DNA of 64,000 nucleotides, from the NCBI GenBank assembly GCA_947474455.1, contig CANJIL010000001.1, positions 1 through 64,000 of the forward strand, written 5' to 3'. The DNA is from Hyphomonadaceae bacterium. Its GTDB lineage: Bacteria > Pseudomonadota > Alphaproteobacteria > Caulobacterales > Hyphomonadaceae. Shown piece by piece: positions 8,512 through 17,153 of the stretch. How positions within the stretch are numbered: position 1 is the stretch's first letter; each line of letters starts with the position of its first letter. The notes under the pieces are model-generated. The model searched no databases. It saw nothing but the letters and a program-made list of their open reading frames with translations, and was not told the origin of the DNA. Position numbers and translations under genes: made by a program.

Positions 8512-10106
8512 CTAGGCGAGTGCCAGGACTTTCTTCAGCGCGGTTTCGCAGCGGTCTAGCTCCCAGTCCTCGCCGACGCAGATGCGGGTCCAAGCGTCGT
8601 ATCCCGGCCAGGAGCGGCCGACGACGCGAACGCCTTCCGCCATCATCTTGGCGGCGAATGCGCTGTTCGGCATGCCGACCTCGAAGAACACGAAGCTGGC
8701 CTGCGGGTTGGACGCGACCTTGCGGCCAAGGCCCTTGACGATGTTGTAGAGACGCTCGCGGCCGGCCTTGAACTTCGGCTGCATCGCGGGAACGAAATCC
8801 TTGTCCGCCAGGCTGGCCATGGCGGCGATGATGCCGAGATGGTTCACGCCGCCCATGCGGGTGGCCATGCCCATCTGCTTCGCAAGTTCGGGCTTGGCGA
8901 TTCCGTAGCCGAGGCGCTGGCCGGCCATGCCATAGATCTTCGAGAAGGTGCGGCCGATGACGACGTTGTGGCCCTCGCGGAGGAGGCTGGTCATCACGTT
9001 GGCGTCGTAGTCGTCGCAGAGATGGAGATAGGCCTCATCGATGAAGCAGGCCGCCGTCTTCGCCGCTTCGATCGCAAAGGCGCGCAGCTTGACCGGATCT
9101 ACCATGTTGCCGGTCGGGTTGTTCGGGTTGCAGACATAGGTGGCGGTTGTCTTATTCGAGATCTTCGCGGCCATGGCGTCGAGGTCTATGCCATACTCGG
9201 CCGTGAGCGGCGTCGTGATCAACTCGGCGCCGTGCTCGAGGACCGAGCGGGGCACGCCTTCATACGTGGCGATTGAGGTGACCAGCTGGCCCTTGCCCTT
9301 GGCGGCGATGATTTCGCCGAAGGCGGCGCGGATCGCATCGATGCCGCCGATCTCGGCGAGGAGCGTGCCTGCCCACACGGTGATCTCGTCAGTGGTCAGC
9401 GGCCCGCGCTTTGCGGCGCTGGCGTCCGAGGAATAGCGGAAGACGATGTAGGCGATATAGCCGCTCGGCGCGCCCGCGCCGTTGCGCGGGTTGGCGGTTG
9501 CGTTGTCGCTGAGCGCCGAGGCGATGGCCTGGGACATTACGCCCAGAGGATCACTTCTTGGCCCGACAGCGGCGATTATTACGGGCGAGGACCGCCCGGA
9601 TTCGAGCTGGATGGCGTAGCTGAAATCTCCCGTGCGGCCGGCGCCGGCAAGCGCGGCGAAGCCTCCGGGGAAAGCGATGTACGGGATGGTTGTCGCATCA
9701 ACGTACTTTGCTGGATCGGTCGCGGGCGAGGACTGGTCGGCCAGCGTCGTCTTGGTGACGAAATATCCCTGGAACGGGCCATCCGGCTGGACTTAGGGTT
9801 TCGCTGGCTTGGCCGGGTCGGGCACGAGAACGTCGGGCCACCAGGATTGGTCAGGCCAGCTGGCGTTGCCGTAGTGATTGAGACCCGGGTTGTCCGGATG
9901 GTAGGCGTTGGGCGCGCCATCGGCATCGATCGACACGCGCGACGTCACGCAGATGTAGGCGTCCTTGTCGGCGTGACCGCGAAGCTCGCCCCCTCCAATT
10001 CTTGCGAGGCCGAGAAGGCGCAGGTTTGTGCAGAAGCCTGAGGCGTGCTTGCGCACAAGTCGGTAATCGCAACCACAAAGAGGATGGGGCTGCGGCTGAT
10101 TTTCAT
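8512..10106 (-). pseudogene. Chimeric reading frame: GH75-like secreted protein fused to a truncated PLP aminotransferase
   Basis: From 10106 a signal peptide (MKISRSPILFVVAITDLCAS, later ASAQTCAFSASQELEG) runs until a frameshift at the five-base C/G run 9989-9993; one added base restores ELRGHADKDAYICVT. That frame reads SWWPDVLVPDPAKPAKP, hits TAA at 9793-9795, then continues VQPDGPFQGYFVTKTTLAD, YVDATTIPYIAFPGG, NPRNGAGAPSGYIAYIVF, the pattern of GH75 chitosanase-like proteins. Without a stop it passes near 9310-9345 into a histidinol-phosphate-aminotransferase-type domain: YVCNPNNPTGNMV, RTFSKIYGMAGQRLGYG (PLP lysine), ending at 8512. The aminotransferase lacks its usual first 100 or so residues. 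An ATG at 9537 could start a shorter protein but lies inside the GH75-like part. Best read as a deletion fusion plus two point lesions. Confidence 0.7.
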
Positions 10107-10383
10107 CGTTCACACTGCGGCGAAAATAGCTGACGCAACGAGGCTGAAGCGACAAGTCTTGATAGCGCCGCGCGCAGACACGCTCGGACCTTTCAGTCCG
10201 GAGCGATGCCATGCTTTTCCTCACCAGACCGGGAGGGGCGACCGTGAACAGTGAGCCTATTCGACGGCGCGTCTTGATGGGCATGTCGCCGTGGGTGTCT
10301 TTGCCTTAATTGAGTTGCCGCCGCCCCTCATACCTGACCCGCAGGCGCCTAGCGAACCGGTTACCGAGGGCGGCGACGTCAAA

Positions 10384-11796
10384 CTACAGCCCTTTCACGA
10401 CTTCTTCCGTCATCTTCTTCGCGTCGCCCAGGAGCATCATCGTGTTGTCGCGGAAGAAGAGCGGGTTTTCGACGCCGGCGTAGCCGGAGGCGAGGGAGCG
10501 CTTGATGAAGAAGACAGTTTTTGCGTTCCACACCTTCAGCACCGGCATGCCGTAGATCGGGCTCGCGGTGTTGGTCTCGGCGTCGGGGTTGGTCACGTCG
10601 TTGGCGCCGATGACGAAGGCGACGTCGGCCTGCGCGAAGCTGGAGTTGATGTCTTCCAGTTCGTGGACTTCGTCGTAGGGAACCTGCGCTTCGGCGAGCA
10701 GCACGTTCATGTGGCCGGGCATGCGGCCCGCGACGGGATGGATGGCGTATGTGACTTCGACGCCTTCGGCTTTCAGCTTCTCGGCCATCTCCTTCAGCGC
10801 GTGCTGGGCCTGGGCGACGGCCATGCCGTAGCCGGGGACGATGATGACTTTCGATGCGTTCTTCATGATGAAGGCGGCGTCGTCGGCCGAGCCGATCTTC
10901 ACCGGCTTGGCGGGGCCGCCGGTTGCAGCCGCCGCCGTCTCGCCGCCGAAGCCTCCGAGGATGACGGAGATGAAGCTGCGGTTCATCGCCTTGCACATGA
11001 TATAAGACAGGATCGCGCCAGACGAGCCGACGAGCGAGCCGGTGATGATCAGCGCGTTGTTCTCGAGCGTGAAGCCGAGGGCTGCGGCGGCCCAGCCCGA
11101 GTAGGAGTTCAACATCGATACGACGACGGGCATATCCGCCCCGCCGATCGGGATGATCAGCGTGATGCCCAGCACCAGCGCGATGGCGGTGAGAGCGAGG
11201 AACATCCAGGGGTGCGAGCCTTCGGTTTGTACCATCATCACTACAAGGACGACGATGGCGATAGCGAAGGCGATGTTGATGAGGTGGCGTGCGGGCAGGA
11301 TGATCGGCGCGCCCGACATGTTGCCGTTGAGCTTGAGGAAAGCGATGACCGAGCCGGTGAAGGTCAGCGCGCCAATGGCGGAGCCAAGCGACAGCTCGAT
11401 GATCGAGGCGGTGTGGATCTGGCCGGGAACGCCAATGCCATAGCTTTCCGGCGCGTAGAGTGCGGCCGCGGCGACGAGCACGGCGGCGAGGCCGACGAGC
11501 GAGTGGAAGAAGGCCACGAGCTGCGGCATGGCCGTCATCTTGATCTTGGCCGCCACGACGGCGCCGATGATGCCGCCGACCGCTATGCCGCCGGCGATGA
11601 TGCCGATCGTGACGGTATCGAGACCACCATTCGATTCCCACGCCATCCAGAGCGTGGTGCCGATGGCGATGGCCATGCCGATGATGCCGTTGCGCGCGCC
11701 CTTCTGGGACGTGGCCGGGCTGGACAGGCCGCGGAGCGAGAGGATGAAGAGGACGCCCGAAGCTAGGTAGAGGAGAGCTGCGATATTGGCGTTCAT
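10384..11796 (-). CDS. pntB: NAD(P) transhydrogenase subunit beta
   Basis: A 470-residue PntB: an N-terminal membrane domain with about nine helices (from MNANIAALLYLASGVLFIL) carrying part of the proton channel, then the NADP(H)-binding domain III from about residue 290 with KVIIVPGYGMAVAQAQHA (dinucleotide-binding GYGMAVAQ), VTYAIHPVAGRMPGHMNVLLAEA and FVIGANDVTNPDA. Together with the two alpha parts it couples hydride transfer from NADH to NADP+ to proton re-entry, supplying NADPH. Last gene of a minus-strand operon; four bases separate it from the preceding pntAB stop region. Confidence 0.97.
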   Translation of the reverse strand: MNANIAALLYLASGVLFILSLRGLSSPATSQKGARNGIIGMAIAIGTTLWMAWESNGGLDTVTIGIIAGGIAVGGIIGAVVAAKIKMTAMPQLVAFFHSLVGLAAVLVAAAALYAPESYGIGVPGQIHTASIIELSLGSAIGALTFTGSVIAFLKLNGNMSGAPIILPARHLINIAFAIAIVVLVVMMVQTEGSHPWMFLALTAIALVLGITLIIPIGGADMPVVVSMLNSYSGWAAAALGFTLENNALIITGSLVGSSGAILSYIMCKAMNRSFISVILGGFGGETAAAATGGPAKPVKIGSADDAAFIMKNASKVIIVPGYGMAVAQAQHALKEMAEKLKAEGVEVTYAIHPVAGRMPGHMNVLLAEAQVPYDEVHELEDINSSFAQADVAFVIGANDVTNPDAETNTASPIYGMPVLKVWNAKTVFFIKRSLASGYAGVENPLFFRDNTMMLLGDAKKMTEEVVKGL

Positions 11797-11799
11797 GGC

Positions 11800-12222
11800 C
11801 TAGTGCCCCCCGGACTTGGCGGACGCCTGTCCGGCAGGCTTGTCCTTCTTCTTGTACATCGCGAGCATTCGTCGAGTGACGAGGAAGCCGCCGAAGATGT
11901 TGACAGCGGCGAGCGCGACAGCGACGCCGCCCATGCCCTTGGAGATCCAGAGGTCGGTGGTCATTTCCTGGCCGGAGCCGGCGACGGCTGCGATAAGCGC
12001 GCCGACGATGATGACCGAGGAGATCGCGTTGGTGACCGCCATCAGCGGCGTGTGCAGAGCGGGCGTCACCGACCAGACGACGTAGTAGCCGACGAAGATC
12101 GCCAGCACGAAGATGCCGAGGCGGAAGATAAGCCCATCCGGCTGTTCGGCGCCGGTGGCGGCGAAGGCTGGCGCTGCCATGGCGAGGGCAAGCCCGCCAG
12201 CAAAGATGAGGCGCTTCATCAT
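11800..12222 (-). CDS. pntAB: NAD(P) transhydrogenase subunit alpha, membrane part
   Basis: A 140-residue membrane part of the split alpha subunit. After a cleavable-looking N-terminus (MMKRLIFAGGLALAMAAPAFA) come LIFRLGIFVLAIFVGYYVVW, TPALHTPLMAVTNAISSVII and a third and fourth helix, with a Lys-rich tail. HTPLMAVTNAIS is the conserved segment of this domain. Start overlaps the stop of the small gene upstream by ATGA, indicating translational coupling. In E. coli this segment is fused to the soluble part; the split form is typical of alphaproteobacteria. Confidence 0.93.
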   Translation of the reverse strand: MMKRLIFAGGLALAMAAPAFAATGAEQPDGLIFRLGIFVLAIFVGYYVVWSVTPALHTPLMAVTNAISSVIIVGALIAAVAGSGQEMTTDLWISKGMGGVAVALAAVNIFGGFLVTRRMLAMYKKKDKPAGQASAKSGGH

Positions 12223-12410
12223 GTGGGCGATTCTCCCTCCCGTTTCTGTTTTTTACTGCCGCCCTTGAGCGCGTAGCGAGGGCCGCCCGAGATCATCGTG
12301 AGCGCGATCGCAGCGATGACGAAGCCCGGCCGTGTTATCGTCGGAATGAAATACCAAGCCAGCAATAGGCCGGTGAGGGTAAGAACGAGGCCGACCCCCT
12401 TGTAGACCAT
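12219..12410 (-). CDS. Small two-helix membrane protein within the pnt operon
   Basis: A 63-residue protein with two hydrophobic segments (GVGLVLTLTGLLLAWYFI and GFVIAAIALTMISGGPRYAL) and a very basic tail (KGGSKKQKREGE). Its ATG overlaps the pntAA stop (TGATG) and its TGA overlaps the pntAB start (ATGA), so it is translated in line with both alpha parts. I do not recognise a named family. The position suggests an accessory or assembly factor for the transhydrogenase, which is inference. Confidence 0.75.
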   Translation of the reverse strand: MVYKGVGLVLTLTGLLLAWYFIPTITRPGFVIAAIALTMISGGPRYALKGGSKKQKREGESPT

Positions 12411-13537
12411 CAGCCGTCTTTCAACGCTGGATGAATGACCTGGCCATCGCGCGTGAGCACCGCCGCCTTTACGATCTCGTCCTCCCACTTCGGCGCGAAG
12501 GCCGCGTTCTCGCCGGTGAGCAGCGGGAGCAGGGCGAGGAGGTTGCGGGCGTAAAGTGCTGAAGCATCAGCCGCGACACGGCCAGGCAGGTTAGTGAAGC
12601 CGATCACCTTGACGCCGTTCACATCGACGACCTGGTCAGGCTTCGAGAGCGGACAGTTGCCGCCCTGCGTCACGGCGAGATCGACGACCACAGAGCCGGG
12701 GCGCATGGAGGCGACCATCGCCTCGGTCACCAGCACGGGCGCGGGGCGGCCCGGGATCAGCGCTGTGGTGACGACGATGTCCTGTTTGACGATGTGGCTG
12801 GCGACGAGTTCGGCTTGTTTTTTCTGGTATTCCGGCGACATAGGCTTGGCGTAGCCAGCGGCGGTTTCGGCCGCTTTGAATTCCTCATCCTCGACCGCGA
12901 TGAACTTCGCGCCGAGCGAGGCGACCTGTTCCTTAGAGGCGGGGCGGACGTCAGTGGCCGAGACGACGCCGCCGAGACGGCGCGCAGTCGCGATCGCCTG
13001 GAGACCAGCAACGCCGGCGCCCATCACGAAGATCTTGGCGGCGGCGACCGTTCCGGCTGCGGTCATCATCATCGGCACTGCGCGGCCATAGATCTGCGCG
13101 CCTTCAACGACGGCGCGGTAGCCGGCGAGGTTGGCCTGGGACGACAGCACGTCCATCGACTGGGCGCGGGTGATGCGGGGCACTAACTCCATTGCAACGG
13201 CCGTGATCCCGGACGCCGCATACGCCGCGGCTTCCTTCTTTGCAGAGTAGGGATCGAGTAAGCCGAGGAGCGCGGCGCCTTTAGGGTAGGTTGCGAGCTC
13301 AGCGGCGTCCGGCGCGCGGACCTTGAAGACGATGTCGGCACCGCTGAGGACGCCTGCTGCGGAGCCGATCGTGGCGCCTGCCGCTACGTAGTCCTCGTCG
13401 CGAACGCCAGCCTTGAGGCCGGCGCCTGATTCGATGGCGACAGTGTGCTTGAGGCCAATGAGCTTCTTTACCGATTCAGGAGTCGCGGCCACCCGGTTTT
13501 CATCGAAACGGTTTTCCTGAAGGACGGCGATTTTCAT
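12410..13537 (-). CDS. pntAA: NAD(P) transhydrogenase subunit alpha, NAD-binding part
   Basis: A 375-residue soluble domain I. It begins MKIAVLQENRFDENRVAATP and contains the paired alanine-dehydrogenase/PNT domains: the RxxxVPRITRAQSMD region, the Rossmann loop VMGAGVAGLQAIATARRLG, SATDVRPASKEQVASLGAKF, and the NAD-site loop VVDLAVTQGGNCPLS. It binds NAD(H) and passes hydride to domain III of PntB. Second gene of the operon, 22 bases after the COX4-like gene. Confidence 0.96.
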   Translation of the reverse strand: MKIAVLQENRFDENRVAATPESVKKLIGLKHTVAIESGAGLKAGVRDEDYVAAGATIGSAAGVLSGADIVFKVRAPDAAELATYPKGAALLGLLDPYSAKKEAAAYAASGITAVAMELVPRITRAQSMDVLSSQANLAGYRAVVEGAQIYGRAVPMMMTAAGTVAAAKIFVMGAGVAGLQAIATARRLGGVVSATDVRPASKEQVASLGAKFIAVEDEEFKAAETAAGYAKPMSPEYQKKQAELVASHIVKQDIVVTTALIPGRPAPVLVTEAMVASMRPGSVVVDLAVTQGGNCPLSKPDQVVDVNGVKVIGFTNLPGRVAADASALYARNLLALLPLLTGENAAFAPKWEDEIVKAAVLTRDGQVIHPALKDG

Positions 13538-13559
13538 GTGGCCACTTGGCTTGAGGCTT

Positions 13560-13901
13560 CTACCCGAGAAGCGCAGATCCTAACCAGATGAGGATCTCAA
13601 GGAAGACCCCCAGCACGCACAATCCGATCACAGTTGCGATCCAAGCGCCACCCATATTCATGGCGAGGCCAGCTGCGATGCCGAACACCGCTAGGCCGAT
13701 CATCGCGCCGATCCATGGCACGCCCATTGTGATCGTGAAGGTCGCGTATCCAACGGTGAGGATGACCAGCATGCTGCCCCACGCGGTAAGCGAGCCGAAG
13801 CCTTTCCACATGCCGCGGCGCGAAGCCATGTCCATGTAGGCTTCGGTGTGCGCCGGCGGCGTCACGATCGGACCGGTGGGGGCGGATTCAGTGTGCGCCA
13901 T
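13560..13901 (-). CDS. aa3-type COX subunit IV-like small membrane protein
   Basis: A 113-residue protein. The start at 13901 (MAHTESAPTGP) gives a hydrophilic N-terminus followed by YMDMASRRGMWKGFGSLTAW, which matches the D-x2-xR-G-TW-xGF pattern of the bacterial aa3 oxidase subunit IV (COX4_pro) family, then a membrane segment; two more hydrophobic segments follow, making it longer than the usual 45-65-residue members. First gene of the pnt operon, an arrangement seen in several alphaproteobacteria. Whether it belongs to an oxidase or serves the transhydrogenase is not shown. Confidence 0.7.
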   Translation of the reverse strand: MAHTESAPTGPIVTPPAHTEAYMDMASRRGMWKGFGSLTAWGSMLVILTVGYATFTITMGVPWIGAMIGLAVFGIAAGLAMNMGGAWIATVIGLCVLGVFLEILIWLGSALLG

Positions 13902-14048
13902 CGCGAGCGATCTCCCAGCACGCAGAAGAATATCAGCGGCCGGATGTAACCGCATCGGAGCCCTTTGAAAAGCGCTCAGAAAGCCGCATGGCAGGGAAAA
14001 TTACCCTGAAATCTCGTGAAAAACGACTGTGCCGCGAAAAACCGGGGA

Positions 14049-15053
14049 TCACCGTGCAGTACGCACGCGGTCGGACGTCGAATAGGCCCATTCCTGCAGA
14101 AGTGTGCGCAGGGCGGCGACGAAGGCGAGGGGCTGGTCGAGCATGACGTGGTGGTGAGCTTCGGGGATTTCGATGAAAGGCACCTGATGATTTAGAAGTT
14201 CGCGCATGTAGTCGCGCACTTCCCGGTCCCAAAGAATCGACTTGTCGCCCTTGAAGAGTGCGATGCGGCAGCGAGTCTCTTTAAGAAGCTCCTGAGGCGG
14301 GCGCGAAACGGCGAAGCGCTTCCAGATCGACGGATCAAACTTCCAGGCCCAGCCATCGCCGCTGTTGTCAGCCAACGGAGCTTTCTTCAGCGACCAGCGC
14401 GCGATGTAATCGACGGCGTAGAGATTCTCGCAGGGCTGGCGTGGCGCGAGACGAAAGCGCGCAAGCGCGGCTTCGATTGTGGGATAGACCTTGCCGCCTC
14501 GAACTGGCGGCGGGCCCGTACGTGGCCTGTCGGGTGGATTGACGGGCGAATCGACAATGACGATGCCGCCGAAGCGGTCGCCATATTCAGCGCCCGTAAG
14601 AATGGTGACGAAGCCGCCGAACGAGTGCGCAACGATGATCGGCTTTTCCGCATGTGCGAAGAGACCGGTCGCTTCGCAGACGGCGAGCTGTTCGCGCGCG
14701 AAGATCTCCATCGTGTATTCGGCGCGCCAGGTCGAATCGCCCATGCCCGAAAACGTCATCGCTACGACGAAGTAGTCTTCCGTGAGATAGGGAGCGACGA
14801 AATCCCACCAGTGAGCATGCGCGCCATTACCGTGGACCAGTAGCAGGCCGGGTTTCCCGCGCTCGCCCCAGGCCTGGCAATGAATCTGTGCGCCTTCACA
14901 TTCGGCGAAGGCAGTTTCATAAGGTGTCGCGACGGCGGCGGTGAACCAGTGCGGCGCAGGCGGACGGGCGCCGTGGAAGGGAGCCAAAGGTCCCTGCTCG
15001 GAGAGCATCTCCACCGGCTGGTCGCGAACGACCCGGTCCTGTTGGTTTGTCAT
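14049..15053 (-). CDS. Alpha/beta hydrolase
   Basis: A 334-residue alpha/beta-hydrolase-fold protein. Seen: the oxyanion-hole strand LLLVHGNGAHAHWWDF, the nucleophile elbow IIVAHSFGGFVTI (Ser), an acid-site candidate IALFKGDKSILWDREV, and the catalytic His in IPEAHHHVMLDQPLAF, so the triad is complete. No signal peptide, so cytoplasmic. The start MTNQQDRVVRD at 15053 is preferred, with a GAGGGAAC upstream, although an ATG at 15077 is also in frame. Divergent from the DUF3089 lipoprotein. Substrate unknown; many such proteins are esterases or epoxide hydrolase relatives. Confidence 0.85.
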   Translation of the reverse strand: MTNQQDRVVRDQPVEMLSEQGPLAPFHGARPPAPHWFTAAVATPYETAFAECEGAQIHCQAWGERGKPGLLLVHGNGAHAHWWDFVAPYLTEDYFVVAMTFSGMGDSTWRAEYTMEIFAREQLAVCEATGLFAHAEKPIIVAHSFGGFVTILTGAEYGDRFGGIVIVDSPVNPPDRPRTGPPPVRGGKVYPTIEAALARFRLAPRQPCENLYAVDYIARWSLKKAPLADNSGDGWAWKFDPSIWKRFAVSRPPQELLKETRCRIALFKGDKSILWDREVRDYMRELLNHQVPFIEIPEAHHHVMLDQPLAFVAALRTLLQEWAYSTSDRVRTAR

Positions 15054-15221
15054 GCTGCGGCCCGTTCCCTCAGGCATGTGGCGGGATGGGCGTTAGTATC
15101 AAGCGTGCATTACGTTAGCGTCAACCATGACCTAGGGTTAGGTTGCGCCAGTGTTTGACCTCGACCGGGCGGACGCCACATGGTTCAGGCTGGGTCGTGA
15201 CGGTCACGGGGAGAAAAGCCG

Positions 15222-16481
15222 GTGAAACGCTACTCAGCGACCCCTCTCGCCCTTGTTGCGTTGAGCCTGCTCGCCGCCTGCGGCGACAGCAAAGCGCCTG
15301 ACGCTGCGCCTGCGCCCGGGGAAACAGTCGATGCTTTGCCTGCTGTCGATCTGGTCGCGCCGATGGATTATTCGCAGGTTGGGGCGTGGCTGTGCCGGCC
15401 CGGACTGGATGATGCCTGCCGGCAGGTTGCGACGGCGACGGTCGTTGCTGCGGATGGAAAGATGGCGAGCGATGGTTTTGCAGCGGCGGGCGATCCGCCG
15501 ATTGACTGCTTCTATGTCTATCCGACGGTGTCGCGCGATCAGAGCGGAAATTCCGACACGCTGGCTGGACCGGAAGAAAGAGAGATCGTTCGCCAGCAAC
15601 TTGTGCGTTTCGGATCGGATTGCCGGCTCTATGCGCCGGTCTATCGGCAGGTGACGTTGTCATCGCTGCGCAAGATGCTCGCGGGCGAGGATCCGGCGAG
15701 CAATCGCGAGATGGCCTATGCCGACGTGAAGGCGGCGTGGGAGCGCTACATCGCCAGCGACAATCAGGGTCGGGGGGTCGTGCTGATCGGTCATGACCAG
15801 GGCGCGGGCTTGCTGACGCGGCTGATAGCGGCGGAGATCGATGGCAAGCCGGTGCAGGCGAGGCTGGTGTCGGCCGTGTTGCCGGGAGGGAGCGTTGAAG
15901 TCTCGGCCACGGGAAGCGTTGGCGGATCGTTCAGGAACATTCCGCTATGCCGCAGCACCGACAGCACGGCTTGCGCGATCGCATGGTCGTCGTTCCGCGC
16001 GGATTCGCCGCCGCCAGCGGACTCGCTGTTCGGCAAGGCGCAGACGCAGGGTTTGCGCGTGGCGTGCGTCAATCCGGCGGACCTCGATGGTTCGGGCGGC
16101 GCGCTGAAGTCTTTGCTGCCGGCCGGGGCGATCTTGTTCGACGAGCTGGCGCCGCCAGCCCCGTGGACAGCGAGCGGCGCGCCTGTCGAAACGCCGTTTG
16201 TCGCCTTGCCCGGGCTGCTCTCGGCGCAGTGCGTTGATCGAGGCGGGTTCAGTTATCTGGCCGTGACGGTGAACGCCGATCCGGCGGACACGCGTACCGA
16301 CATCATCAATGGCGACGTCGTCGTGGATGGACAGGTCCAGCCGGAATGGGGTCTGCATCTGTTCGACATGCATCTGGCGATGGGCAATCTCGTCGAGGTC
16401 GTGCGGCGACAGGGTGCGGCCTGGCAGGCGGGGCAGGGCGCTCCAGCGGCGCTGCCGCCCGAGTTTCACAATCCGCAATAG
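15222..16481 (+). CDS. DUF3089 lipoprotein (alpha/beta-hydrolase-like)
   Basis: A 419-residue secreted lipoprotein starting at GTG 15222 behind GGGGAGAAAAGCC. The signal peptide ends with LLAACGDS (lipobox, Cys about residue 20). The mature protein has the DUF3089 pattern: DCFYVYPTVSRD, LYAPVYRQVTL, AWERYIASDNQGRGVVLIGHDQGAGLLTRLI (a GHDQG elbow in place of GxSxG) and LHLFDMHLAMGNLVEVVRRQ near the end. In the family the GHSQG serine is the presumed nucleophile; here Asp occupies that position, so activity is doubtful or different. It ends in TAG at 16479; the frame remains open beyond for the next gene. Confidence 0.85.
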   Translation: MKRYSATPLALVALSLLAACGDSKAPDAAPAPGETVDALPAVDLVAPMDYSQVGAWLCRPGLDDACRQVATATVVAADGKMASDGFAAAGDPPIDCFYVYPTVSRDQSGNSDTLAGPEEREIVRQQLVRFGSDCRLYAPVYRQVTLSSLRKMLAGEDPASNREMAYADVKAAWERYIASDNQGRGVVLIGHDQGAGLLTRLIAAEIDGKPVQARLVSAVLPGGSVEVSATGSVGGSFRNIPLCRSTDSTACAIAWSSFRADSPPPADSLFGKAQTQGLRVACVNPADLDGSGGALKSLLPAGAILFDELAPPAPWTASGAPVETPFVALPGLLSAQCVDRGGFSYLAVTVNADPADTRTDIINGDVVVDGQVQPEWGLHLFDMHLAMGNLVEVVRRQGAAWQAGQGAPAALPPEFHNPQ

Positions 16482-16499
16482 GAGCAGTATCTTTCCAGC

Positions 16500-17153
16500 A
16501 TGACAGGCTGGAGCCTAAACGCTGCCGAGTTGCGAATTCCGCGAAGGTCGCGGTTTGCTGCTCACCGGATGATCGTGATCGCGGATCCGAAGCTGAACGC
16601 GGTGCGGCAGCTCAACGGGCTGGCGAGCTGGTTCGACGGCTTAAGCGGCGCGTGGCGTCACAAGCCGATCGGGTATCTGCCCTCGGACAGGCTGCGCGGC
16701 TATGACAGCGCAGCGCACCCACGGACGTTCATGCCGATCAATGGCTGCGCGCCACGCTCGCTGGTGATTGGCGACGCCGTGAGGGAAGGCGCGGTGCGCG
16801 TGCTGGCGGACGGGCTGAGTGCGGGCGAGGTGGAGGCGCGGCTGGCCCCGGCGCTGGAGGCGCTGAGGCGGATCAATGCGCTTAGCGATGGGCCCGAGGG
16901 CGGGGCGGGCTTGCCCTATCCCTTCCTCGGCTTCGGACGGAATTCGAACTCGCTCTTCTCCACCATGCTGCACGTGATGGGCTTCGAAGAGCCTGCGTTC
17001 TCGCATCCGGCAGTTGTCGTTCCGGGCGCGCGGGGTCTGCTGCTAAAGAAAGATGTGCTGGCGGACATCCGTCAGTCGAGCTTGGCGATCACAGGCGCAA
17101 GAAAGTCGGCGACGCCTTCCGCCATTGCCTCGACGCCTTTCGCGGTGGGGTGA
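16500..17153 (+). pseudogene. Hypothetical protein that has probably lost its 3' end
   Basis: The frame from ATG 16500 (or 16566, MIVIADPKLNAVRQLNGLA) is in the same phase as the preceding DUF3089 gene, separated by its TAG and 18 bases, with an AGGAG at 16480. Recognisable conserved-looking text includes PIGYLPSDRLRGYDSAAHPR, FMPINGCAPRSLVIGDAVRE and FGRNSNSLFSTMLHVMGFEEP. I cannot name the family. The last 27 residues (after about 17072) are simply the antisense of the convergent tesA gene, which suggests that the original stop has been removed by a small deletion or frameshift. No signal peptide. Confidence 0.5.

Noticed and set aside
10291-11766. Long plus-strand open frame of 491 codons opposite pntB
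   Set aside because: It is His/Asp/Arg-rich antisense text of a high-GC gene with no domain; pntB itself is unmistakable.
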